A DNA stretch of 64,000 nucleotides from Petrolisthes cinctipes. Its lineage: Eukaryota; Arthropoda; Malacostraca; Decapoda; Porcellanidae. Both the position numbers and the translations under genes were made by a program. The stretch covers positions 496,001-560,000 of the forward strand of contig JAWQEG010000506.1 in NCBI GenBank assembly GCA_033782935.1, given 5' to 3'. The notes below the pieces were generated by a model. It had not been told where the DNA came from, did not search any database, and worked only from the letters and a program-made list of their open reading frames with translations. Shown piece by piece: positions 8,845-20,967 of the stretch. The first letter of the stretch is position 1. The number at the start of each line of letters is the position of its first letter.

Positions 8845-9544
8845 CCGTTTATATCTCAAATTCAGGCTCAAAACACCCGAAAATTCGAAATTTTTGGGTC
8901 CCAAAAGCGATCTGTACATGCCTACTCCGTGTTAGAGTATTTTCAAAATACAGACCCAAAACATGCTCAAAATCGATATTTTAGGTGTTCAAAGTCAATA
9001 TGTGTATGCATCTTCTGTACCCGTTTATATCCCAAATTCAGACTCAAAACACCCGAAAATTCAATATTTTTGGGTCCCAGAAGTGATCTGTACATGCCTA
9101 CCCAGTGCTAGAATGTTTTCAAGATACAGACCCAAAACATGCTATAGATCGATATTTTAAGTGCAAAAAGTCAATATGTGTATGCATCTTCAGTACCCGT
9201 TTATATCTCAAATTCAGGCTCAAAACACCCGAAAATTCGATATATTTGGGTCCTAGAAGCGATCTGTACATGCCTACTCCGTGTTAGAGTATTTTCAAAA
9301 TACAGGCCCAAAACATGCTCAAAATCGATATTTTAGGTGCTCAAAGTCAATATGTGTATGAATCTTCTGTACCCGTTTATATCCCAAATTCAGGCTCAAA
9401 ACACCCGAAAATTCAATATTTTTGGGTCCCAGAAGTGATCTGTACATGCCTACTCAGTGCTAGAATTTTTTCAAAATATAGGCTCAAAACATGCTAAAAA
9501 TCGATATTTTAGGTGCTCAAAGTCAATATGTGTATGCATCTGGT

Positions 9545-10950
9545 GTACCCGTTTATATCTCAAATTCAGGCTCAAAACACCCGAAAATTCGATATTTTTG
9601 GATCCAATAAGCGATCTGTACATGCTTACCCAGTGCTAGAATGTTTTCAAGATACAGACCCAAAACATGCTCAAAATCGATATTTTAAGTGAAAAAAGTC
9701 GATATGTGCATGCATCTTCAGTACCCGGTTATATCTCAAATTCAGGCTCAAAACACCCGAAAATTCGATATATTTGGGTCTCAGAAGCGATCTGTACATG
9801 CCTACTCCGTGTTAGAGTATTTTCAAAATACAGGCCCAAAACATGCTAAAAATCGATATTTTAGGTGCCCAAAGTCAATATGTGTATGCATCTTCTGTAC
9901 CCGTTTATATCTCAAATTCAGGCTCAAAACACCCGAAAATTCGATTTTTTTGGGTCCCATAAGCGATCTGTACACGCCTACTCCGTGTTAGAGTATTTTC
10001 AGAATACAGGGCCAAAACATGCTAAAAATCGATATTTTACGTGCTCAAATTTAATATGTGTATGCATCTTCTGTACCCGTTTATGTCCCAAATTCAGGCT
10101 CAAAATTCCCGAAAATTCGATATTTTTTGGTCCCAGAAGCGATCTCTACATGCCAACTAGGTGCTAGAAAATTTTCAAAAAAAGGCCTAAATCATGCTAA
10201 AAATCGATATTTTAGGTGCAAAAAGTCGATATGTTCATGTATCATCTGTACCCGTTTATATCTCAAATTCAGGTTCAAAACACCCGAAAATTCGATATTT
10301 TTGGGTCCAATAAGCGATCTGTACATGCTTACCCAGTGCTAGAATGTTTTCAAGATACAGTCCCAAAACATGACAAAATCGATATTTTAAGTGAAAAAAG
10401 TCGATATGTGCATGCATCTTCAGTACCCGGTTATATCTCAAATTCAGGCTCAAAACACCCGAAAATTCGATATATTTGGGTCTCAGAAGCGATCTGTACA
10501 TGCCTACTCCGTGTTAGAGTATTTTCAAAATACAGGCCCAAAACATGCTAAAAATCGATATTTTAGGTGCCCAAAGTCAATATGTGTATGCATCTTCTGT
10601 ACCCGTTTATATCTCAAATTCAGGCTCAAAACACCCGAAAATTCGATTTTTTTGGGTCCCATAAGCGATCTGTACATGCCTACTCCGTGTTAGAGTATTT
10701 TCAGAATACAGGGCCAAAACATGCTAAAAATCGATATTTTACGTGATCAAATTCAATATGTGTATGCATCTTCTGTACCCGTTTATGTCCCAAATTCAGG
10801 CTCAAAATTCCCGAAAATTCGATATTTTTTGGTCCCATAAGCGATCTCTACATGCCAACTAGGTGCTAGAAAATTTTCAAAAAAGGCCTAAATCATGCTA
10901 AAAATCGATATTTTAGGTGCAAAAAGTCGATATGTTCATGTATCTTCTGT
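9545..10950 (+). repeat. Nested 703-bp four-monomer tandem duplication (in HOR copy 1)
   Basis: The series GTCCAATAAGCG, AGTGAAAAAAGTCG, GTTATATCTC and GTCCCATAAGCG appears twice in the same order, 702-703 bases apart (about 9545-10247 and 10248-10950), close to four monomers. The same pair occurs in HOR copy 2, so it predates the 4.18-kb duplication. Confidence 0.8.
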
Positions 10951-11248
10951 ACCCGTTTATATCTCAAATTCTGGCTCAAAACACCCGAAAACTCGATTTT
11001 TTAGTTCCCAGAAGCGATCTGTACATGCCTACTCCGTGTTAGAGTATTTTCAAAATACTGGCTCAAAACATGCCCAAAATCGATATTTTAGGTGTCCAAA
11101 GTCGATATTTGCATGCATCTTCTGTACCCGTTTATATCTCAAATTCAGGTTAAAAACACCCAAAAATCCATTATTTTTGGGTCCCAGAAGCGATCTGTAC
11201 ATGCCTACTCCTTGCTAGAATGTTTACAAAGTATAGGCCAAAAACATG

Positions 11249-11383
11249 CTAAAAATCGATATTTTAGGTGCCCAAAGTCGATATGTGCATGCATCTTCTG
11301 TATCGATATTTTTGTCCCAGAAGCGATCTGTACATGCCTACTCAGTGCTAGAATATTTTCTTAATATAGGCCCAAAACATGCT
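11249..11383 (+). repeat. 135-bp short monomer (41-bp deletion), first of eight
   Basis: In half A the sequence jumps from CTTCTGTA directly to TCGATATTTTTG of half B, with the junction at 11302/11303, losing about 41 bases. The same junction recurs at 15480, 19841, 22443, 30323, 34501, 39395 and 46393. Limits of this monomer are approximate. Confidence 0.85.
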
Positions 11384-13020
11384 AAAAATCGATATTTTAG
11401 GTGCCCAAAGTCGATATGTGCATGCATCTTCAGTACCCGTTTATATCTCAAATTCAAGCTTAAAACACCCTAAAAATTCGATATATTTGGGTCCTAGAAG
11501 CGATCTGTACATGCCTACTCCGTGTTAGAGTATTTTCAAAATACAGGCCCAAAACATGCTGAAAATCGATATTTTAGGTTCTCAAAGTCAATATGTGTAT
11601 CCATCTTCTGTACCCGTTTATATCCCAAATTCATGCTCAAAACACCTGAAAATTCGATATTTTTGGGTCCCAGAAGTGATCTGTACATGCCTACTCAGTG
11701 CTAGAATTTTTTCAAAATATAGGCTCAAAACATGCTAAAAATCGATATTTTAGGTGCTCAAAGTCAATATGTGTATGCATCTGCTGTACCCGTTTATATC
11801 TCAAATTCAGGCTCAAAACACCCGAAAATTCGATTTTTTGGAACCCAGAAGCGATCTGTACATGCCTATTCCTTACTAGAATGTTTTCAAGAAACATACC
11901 CAAAACATGCTCAAAATCGATATTTTAGGTGCAAAAAGTTGATATGTGCATGCATCTTCAGTACCCGTTTATATCTCAAATTCATGCTCAAAACACCTGA
12001 AAATTCGATATTTTTGGGTCCAAGAAGCGATCTGTACATGCCTACTCCGTGTTAGAGTATTTTCAAAATACAGGGCCAAAACATGCTAAAAATCGATATT
12101 TTACGTGCTCAAAGTCAATATGTGTATGCATCTTCTGTACCCGTTTATATCCCAAATTAAGGCTCGAAACACCCGAAAATTCGATTTTGGGGATTCTCAG
12201 AAGCGATCTGTACATGCCTACTTAGTGCTAGAATATTTTCATAATATAGGCCCAAAACATGCTAAAAATCGATATTTTGGGTGCCCAAAGTCGATATGTG
12301 CATGCATCTTCTGTACCCGTTTATATCCCAAATTCAAGCTCAAAACACCCGAAAATTCGATTTTTGGGGGTCACAGAAGCGATCTGTACATGCCTACTCA
12401 GTGCTAAAATATTTTCATAATATAGGCCCAAAACATGCTAAAAATCGATACTTTGGGTGACCATAGTCGATATGTGCATGCATCTTCTGTACCCGTTTAT
12501 ATATCAAATTCAGGCTCAAAACACCCGAAAATTCGATATTTTTGGGTCCCTTAAGTAATCTGTACATGCCTACTCCTTGCAAGAATGTTTTCAAGATACA
12601 GACCCAAAACATGCTCAAAATCGATTTTTTATGTGCAAAAAGTCGATATGTGCATGCATCTTCAGTACCCGTTTATATCTCAAATTCAGGCTCAAAACAC
12701 CCAAAAATTCGATATATTTGGGTCCCAGAAGCGATCTGTACATGCCTACTCTGTGTTAGAGTATTTTCAGAATACAGGGTCAAAACATGCTAAAAATCGA
12801 TATTTTAAGTGAAAAAAGTCAATATGTGTATGCATCTTCTGTACCCGTTTATATCCCAAATTCAGGCTCAAAACACCCGAAAATTCGATATTTTTGGGTC
12901 CCAGAAGCGATCTGTACATGCCTACTAGGTGCTAGAAAATTGTCAAAAAAAAGGCCTAAAACATGCTATAAATCGATATTTTAGGTGAAAAAAGTCGATA
13001 TGTTCATGTATCTTCTGTAC

Positions 13021-16000
13021 CCGTTTATATCTCAAATTCAGGCTCAAAACACCCGAAAATTCGAAATTTTTGGGTCCCAAAAGCGATCTGTACATGCCTA
13101 CTCCGTGTTAGAGTATTTTCAAAATACAGACTCAAAACATGCTCAAAATCGATATTTTAGGTGTTCAAAGTCAATATGTGTATGCATCTTCTGTACCCGT
13201 TTATATCCCAAATTCAGACTCAAAACACCCGAAAATTCATAATTTTTGGGTCCAAGAAGTGATCTGTACATGCCTACCCAGTGCTAGAATGTTTTCAAGA
13301 TACAGACCCAAAACATGCTGGAGATCGATATTTTAAGTGCAAAAAGTCAATATGTGTATGCATCTTCAGTACCCGTTTATATCTCAAATTCAGGCTCAAA
13401 ACACCCGAAAATTCGATATATTTGGGTCCTAGAAGCGATCTGTACATGCCTACTCCGTGTTAGAGTATTTTCAAAATACAGGCCCAAAACATGCTCAAAA
13501 TCGATATTTTAGGTGCTCAAAGTCAATATGTGTATGCATCTTCTGTACCCGTTTATATCCCAAATTCAGGCTCAAAACACCCGAAAATTCAATATTTTTG
13601 GGTCCCAGAAGTGATCTGTACATGCCTACTCAGTGCTAGAATTTTTTCAAAATATAGGCTCAAAACATGCTAAAAATCGATATTTTAGGTGCTCAAAGTC
13701 AATATGTGTATGCATCTGGTGTACCCGTTTATATCTCAAATTCAGGCTCAAAACACCCGAAAATTCGATATTTTTGGATCCAATAAGCGATCTGTACATG
13801 CTTACCCAGTGCTAGAATGTTTTCAAGATACAGACCCAAAACATGCTCAAAATCGATATTTTAAGTGAAAAAAGTCGATATGTGCATGCATCTTCAGTAC
13901 CCGGTTATATCTCAAATTCAGGCTCAAAACACCCGAAAATTCGATATATTTGGGTCTCAGAAGCGATCTGTACATGCCTACTCCGTGTTAGAGTATTTTC
14001 AAAATACAGGCCCAAAACATGCTAAAAATCGATATTTTAGGTGCCCAAAGTCAATATGTGTATGCATCTTCTGTACCCGTTTATATCTCAAATTCAGGCT
14101 CAAAACACCCGAAAATTCGATTTTTTTGGGTCCCATAAGCGATCTGTACACGCCTACTCCGTGTTAGAGTATTTTCAGAATACAGGGCCAAAACATGCTA
14201 AAAATCGATATTTTACGTGCTCAAATTTAATATGTGTATGCATCTTCTGTACCCGTTTATGTCCCAAATTCAGGCTCAAAATTCCCGAAAATTCGATATT
14301 TTTTGGTCCCAGAAGCGATCTCTACATGCCAACTAGGTGCTAGAAAATTTTCAAAAAAAGGCCTAAATCATGCTAAAAATCGATATTTTAGGTGCAAAAA
14401 GTCGATATGTTCATGTATCATCTGTACCCGTTTATATCTCAAATTCAGGCTCAAAACACCCGAAAATTCGATATTTTTGGGTCCAATAAGCTATCTGTAC
14501 ATGCTTACCCAGTGCTAGAATGTTTTCAAGATACAGTCCCAAAACATGCTCAAAATCGATATTTTAAGTGAAAAAAGTCGATATGTGCATGCATCTTCAG
14601 TACCCGGTTATATCTCAAATTCAGGCTCAAAACACCCGAAAATTCGATATATTTGGGTCTCAGAAGCGATCTGTACATGCCTACTCCGTGTTAGAGTATT
14701 TTCAAAATACAGGCCCAAAACATGCTAAAAATCGATATTTTAGGTGCCCAAAGTCAATATGTGTATGCATCTTCTGTACCCGTTTATATCTCAAATTCAG
14801 GCTCAAAACACCCGAAAATTCGATTTTTTTGGGTCCCATAAGCGATCTGTACATGCCTACTCCGTGTTAGAGTATTTTCAGAATACAGGGCCAAAACATG
14901 CTAAAAATCGATATTTTACGTGATCAAATTCAATATGTGTATGCATCTTCTGTACCCGTTTATGTCCCAAATTCAGGCTCAAAATTCCCGAAAATTCGAT
15001 ATTTTTTGGTCCCATAAGCGATCTCTACATGCCAACTAGGTGCTAGAAAATTTTCAAAAAAAGGCCTAAATCATGCTAAAAATCGATATTTTAGGTGCAA
15101 AAAGTCGATATGTTCATGTATCTTCTGTACCCGTTTATATCTCAAATTCTGGCTCAAAACACCCGAAAACTCGATTTTTTAGTTCCCAGAAGCGATCTGT
15201 ACATGCCTACTCCGTGTTAGAGTATTTTCAAAATACTGGCTCAAAACATGCCCAAAATCGATATTTTAGGTGTCCAAAGTCGATATTTGCATGCATCTTC
15301 TGTACCCGTTTATATCTCAAATTCAGGTTAAAAACACCCAAAAATCCATTATTTTTGGGTCCCAGAAGCGATCTGTACATGCCTACTCCTTGCTAGAATG
15401 TTTACAAAGTATAGGCCAAAAACATGCTAAAAATCGATATTTTAGGTGCCCAAAGTCGATATGTGCATGCATCTTCTGTATCGATATTTTTGTCCCAGAA
15501 GCGATCTGTACATGCCTACTCAGTGCTAGAATATTTTCTTAATATAGGCCCAAAACATGCTAAAAATCGATATTTTAGGTGCCCAAAGTCGATATGTGCA
15601 TGCATCTTCAGTACCCGTTTATATCTCAAATTCAAGCTTAAAACACCCTAAAAATTCGATATATTTGGGTCCTAGAAGCGATCTGTACATGCCTACTCCG
15701 TGTTAGAGTATTTTCAAAATACAGGCCCAAAACATGCTGAAAATCGATATTTTAGGTTCTCAAAGTCAATATGTGTATCCATCTTCTGTACCCGTTTATA
15801 TCCCAAATTCGGGCTCAAAACACCCGAAAATTCAATATTTTTGGGTCCCAGAAGTGATCTGTACATGCCTACTCAGTGCTAGAATTTTTTCAAAATATAG
15901 GCTCAAAACATGCTAAAAATCGATATTTTAGGTGCTCAAAGTCAATATGTGTATGCATCTGCTGTACCCGTTTATATCTCAAATTCAGGCTCAAAACACC

Positions 16001-17198
16001 CGAAAATTCGATTTTTTGGAACCCAGAAGCGATCTGTACATGCCTATTCCTTACTAGAATGTTTTCAAGAAACATACCCAAAACATGCTCAAAATCGATA
16101 TTTTAGGTGCAAAAAGTTGATATGTGCATGCATCTTCAGTACCCGTTTATATCTCAAATTCATGCTCAAAACACCTGAAAATTCGATATTTTTGGGTCCA
16201 AGAAGCGATCTGTACATGCCTACTCCGTGTTAGAGTATTTTCAAAATACAGGGCCAAAACATGCTAAAAATCGATATTTTACGTGCTCAAAGTCAATATG
16301 TGTATGCATCTTCTGTACCCGTTTATATCCCAAATTAAGGCTCGAAACACCCGAAAATTCGATTTTGGGGATTCTCAGAAGCGATCTGTACATGCCTACT
16401 TAGTGCTAGAATATTTTCATAATATAGGCCCAAAACATGCTAAAAATCGATATTTTGGGTGCCCAAAGTCGATATGTGCATGCATCTTCTGTACCCGTTT
16501 ATATCCCAAATTCAAGCTCAAAACACCCGAAAATTCGATTTTTGGGGGTCACAGAAGCGATCTGTACATGCCTACTCAGTGCTAAAATATTTTCATAATA
16601 TAGGCCCAAAACATGCTAAAAATCGATACTTTGGGTGACCATAGTCGATATGTGCATGCATCTTCTGTACCCGTTTATATATCAAATTCAGGCTCAAAAC
16701 ACCCGAAAATTCGATATTTTTGGGTCCCTTAAGTAATCTGTACATGCCTACTCCTTGCAAGAATGTTTTCAAGATACAGACCCAAAACATGCTCAAAATC
16801 GATTTTTTATGTGCAAAAAGTCGATATGTGCATGCATCTTCAGTACCCGTTTATATCTCAAATTCAGGCTCAAAACACCCAAAAATTCGATATATTTGGG
16901 TCCCAGAAGCGATCTGTACATGCCTACTCTGTGTTAGAGTATTTTCAGAATACAGGGTCAAAACATGCTAAAAATTGATATTTTAAGTGAAAAAAGTCAA
17001 TATGTGTATGCATCTTCTGTACCCGTTTATATCCCAAATTCAGGCTCAAAACACCCGAAAATTCGATATTTTTGGGTCCCAGAAGCGATCTGTACATGCC
17101 TACTAGGTGCTAGAAAATTGTCAAAAAAAAGGCCTAAAACATGCTATAAATCGATATTTTAGGTGAAAAAAGTCGATATGTTCATGTATCTTCTGTAC
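13021..17198 (+). repeat. 4.18-kb higher-order repeat, copy 2
   Basis: Second tandem copy, offset 4176-4178 bases from copy 1. The switch point is ambiguous within about 44 bases (13021-13064): left of it the sequence follows the end of copy 2 (17163-17198), and right of it the start of copy 1 (8845-8890). This is what unequal exchange in register leaves behind. Confidence 0.88.
13721..15127 (+). repeat. Nested 703-bp four-monomer tandem duplication (in HOR copy 2)
   Basis: Counterpart of 9545-10950, at about 13721-14423 and 14424-15127. Points correspond at a spacing of 703 bases (for example ATGCTCAAAATC at 13843 and 14546). Confidence 0.8.
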
Positions 17199-18365
17199 CC
17201 GTTTATATCTCAAATTCAGGCTCAAAACACCCGAAAATTCGATATTTTTGGGTCCCAGAAGCGATCTGTACATGCCAACTCGGTGTTAGAGTATTTTTAA
17301 AATACAGGCCCAAAACATGCTAAAAATGGATTTTTTAAAGGCCCAAAGTCAATATGTCTATGCATCTTCTGTAACCTACCCGTTTATATCCCAATTTCAG
17401 GCTCAAAACACCCGAAAATTCGATATTTTTGGGTCCCAGAAGCGATCTGTACATGCCTACTCAGTGCTAGAATATTTTCAAAATATAGGCTCAAAACATG
17501 CTAAAAATCGATATTTTATGTGCCCAAAGTCGATATGTGCTTGCATCTTCTGTACACGTTTATATCTCAAATTTAGACTCAAAACACCAAAAAAATCGAT
17601 ATTTTTTGGTCCCAGAAGCAATCTGTACATGCCTACTCCTTGCTAGAATTTTTTTCAAGATTCAGAACCAAAACATGTTCAAAATCGATATTTTAGGTGC
17701 AAAAAGTCAATATGTGTATGCATCTTCAGTACCCGTTTATATCTCAAATTCAGGCTCAAAACACCCGAAAATTCGAATATTTTTGGTCCTAGAAGCAAAC
17801 TGTACATGCCTACTCTGTGCTAGAATATTTACAAAGTATAGGCCAAAAACATGCTAAAAATCGATATTTTAGGTGCCCAAAGTCGATATGTGCATGCATC
17901 TTCTGTACCCGTTTATATCTCAAATTCAGACTCAAAACACCCAAAAATCGATATTTTTTGGTCCCAGAAGCGATCTGTACATGCCTACTCCTTGCTAGAA
18001 TGTTTTCAAGATTCAGACCCAAAACATGCTCAAAATCGGTATTTTAGATGCCCAAAGTCAATATGTGTATGCAAATTCTGTACAAGTTTATATCCCAAAT
18101 TCAGGCTAAGAACACCCGAAAATCCGATATTTTTGTCCCATAAACAAACTGTTCATGCCTACTCAGTGCTAGAATATTTTCAAAGTATAGGCCAAAAACA
18201 TGCTAAAAATCGATATTTTTGGTGCCCAATGTCGATATGGCATGCATCTTCTTTACCCGTTTATATCTCAAATTCAGGCTCAAAACACCCGAAAATTCGA
18301 TATTTTTGGGTCCCAGAAGCGATATGTACATGCCTACTCAGTGTTACAGTATTTTCAAAATACTG
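17199..18365 (+). repeat. Satellite between the 4.18-kb and 2602-bp HORs
   Basis: Six to seven monomers with the 5-bp insertion near 17372, GGTCCTAGAAGCAAACTG near 17785, TGCAAATTCTGTACAAG near 18071 and a CAATGTCGATATGGCATGC variant near 18228. Parts resemble 24640-25330, 27280-27970 and 32350-33380 (variant order matches), so it is one of several dispersed copies. Confidence 0.7.
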
Positions 18366-20967
18366 GCCCAAAACATGCTGAAGATCGATATTTTAGGTGC
18401 CCAAAGTCAATATGTGTTTGCATCTTCTGTACCCGTTTATATCCCAAATTCAGGCTCAAAACACCCGAAAATTCGATTTTGGGGGGTCTCAGAAGCGATC
18501 TGTACATGCCTACTTAGTGCTAGAATATTTTCATAATATAGGCCCAAAACATGTTAAAAATCGATATTTTTGGTGCCCAAAGTCGATATGTGCATGCATC
18601 TTCTGTACCCGTTTATATCTCAAATTCATGCTCAAAACACCCGAAAATTCGATATTTTTGGGTCACAGACGCGATCTGTACATGCCTACTCAGTGCTAGA
18701 ATATTTTCAAAATACAGACCCAAAACATGCTCAAAATCGATATTTTAGGTGCAAAAAGTCAATATGTGCATGCATCTTCAGTACCTGTTTATATCTCAAA
18801 TTCAGGCTCAAAACACCCGAAAATTCGATATTTTTGGGTTCCAGAAGCGATCTGTACATGCCTACTCCGTGTTAGAGTATTTTTTTAAAATACAGGCCGA
18901 AAACATGCTCAAAATCGGTATTTTAGGTGCTCAAAGTCAATATGTGTATGCATCTTCTGTACCCGTTTATATCCCAAATTCAGGCTCAAAACACCCGAAA
19001 ATTCAATATTTTTGGGTCCCAGAAGTGATCTGTACATGCCTACTCAGTGCTAGAATTTTTTCAAAATATAGGCTCAAAACATGCTAAAAATCGATATTTT
19101 AGGTGCTCAAAGTCAATATGTGTATGCATCTGGTGTACCCGTTTATATCTCAAATTCAGGCTCAAAACACCCGAAAATTCGATTTTTTTGGGTTCCAGAA
19201 GCGATCTGTACATGCCTACTCCGTGTTAGAGTATTTTTTTAAAATACAGGCCGAAAACATGCTCAAAATCGGTATTTTAGGTGCTCAAAGTCAATATGTG
19301 TATGCATCTTCTGTACCCGTTTATGTCCCAAATTCAGGCTCAAAATTCCCGAAAATTCGATATTTTTTGGTCCCAGAAGCGATCTCTACATGCCAACTAG
19401 GTGCTAGAAAATTTTCAAAAAAAGGCCTAAATTATGCTAAAAATCGATATTTTAGGTGCAAAAAGTCGATATGTTCATGTATCTTCTGTACCCGTTTATA
19501 TCTCAAATTCAGGCTCAAAACACCCGAAAATTCGATTTTTTAGTTCCCAGAAGCGATCTGTACATGCCTACTCCGTGTTAGAGTATTTTCAAAATACAGG
19601 CTCAAAACATGCCCAAAATCGATATTTTAGGTGTCCAAAGTCGATATTTGCATGCATCTTCTGTACCCGTTTATATCTCAAATTCAGGTTAAAAACACCC
19701 AAAAATCCGATATTTTTGGGTCCCAGAAGCGATCTGTACATGCCTACTCCTTGCTAGAATGTTTACAAAGTATAGGCCAAAAACATGATAAAAATCGATA
19801 TTTTAGGTGCCCAAAATCGATATGTGCATGCATCTTCGGTATCGATATTTTTGGGTCCCAGAAGCGATCTGTACATGCCTACTCAGTGCTAGAATATTTT
19901 CTAAATATAGGCCCAAAACTTGATAAAAATCGATATTTTAGGTGCCCAAAGTCGATATGTGCATGCATCTTCAGTACCCGTTTATATCTCAAATTCAAGC
20001 TTAAAACACCCGAAAATTCGATATATTTGGGTCCTAGAAGCGATCTGTACATGCCTACTCCGTGTTCGAGTATTTTCAAAATACAGGCCCAAAACATGCT
20101 GAAAATCGATATTTTAGGTTCTCAAAGTCAATATGTGTATCCATCTTCTGTACCCGTTTATATCCCAAATTCAGGCTCAAAACACCCGAAAATTCAATAT
20201 TTTTGGGTCCCAGAAGTGATCTGTAAATGCCTACTCAGTGCTAGAATTTTTTCAAAAATATAGGCTCAAAACATGCTAAAAAATCGATATTTTAGGTGCT
20301 CAAAGTCAATATGTGTATGCATCTGCTGTACCCGTTTATATCTCAAATTCAGGCTCAAAACACCCGAAAATTCGATTTTTTGGAACCCAGAAGCGATCTC
20401 TACATGCCTACTCCTTACTAGAATGTTTTCAAGATACATACCCAAAACATGCTCAAAATCGATATTTTAGGTGCAAAAAGTTGATATGTGCATGCATCTT
20501 CAGTACACGTTTATATCTCAAATTCATGCTCAAAACACCTGAAAATTCTATATTTTTGGGTCCCAGAAGCGATCTGTACATGCCTACTCCGTGTTAGAGT
20601 ATTTTCAAAATACAGGGCCAGAACATGCTAAAAATCGATATTTTACGTGCTCAAAGTCTATATATGTATCCATCTTCTGTACCCGTTTATATCCCAAATT
20701 CAGGTTCAAAACACCCGATAATTTGATATTTTTGGGTCCCAGAAGCGATCTGTACATGCCTACTCAGTCCTAGAATATTTTCAAAGTATAGGCCAAAAAC
20801 ATGCTAAAAATCGATATTTTTCGTCCCCAAAGTCGATATGTGCATTCATCTTTTGTACCCGTTCATATCTCAAATTCAGGCTCAAAACACCCGAAAATTC
20901 GATATTTTTGGGTCCCAGAAGCGATCTGTACATGCCTACTCCGTGTTACAGTATTTTCAAAATACAG
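18366..20967 (+). repeat. 2602-bp higher-order repeat, copy 1
   Basis: Fifteen monomers, one with the 41-bp deletion (19841). Landmark points recur 2602 bases later throughout: GTGTTTGCATC 18416/21018, the T-run variant 18876/21478, the deletion 19841/22443, and CAGTCCTAG 20766/23368. The period fits fifteen 176-bp units less 41 bases plus small insertions. The left edge is approximate. Confidence 0.87.

Larger units (their letters stand above)
8845..13020 (+). repeat. 4.18-kb higher-order repeat, copy 1
   Basis: A block of 24 monomers, one shortened by the 41-bp deletion, is repeated directly behind itself. Corresponding points lie 4176 bases apart at the left end and 4178 at the right. The shift comes from small indels such as ATGACAAAATC at 10370 versus ATGCTCAAAATC at 14546. 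Differences between the copies are few (for example 9138, 10318, 11633), so the duplication is recent. Confidence 0.88.
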
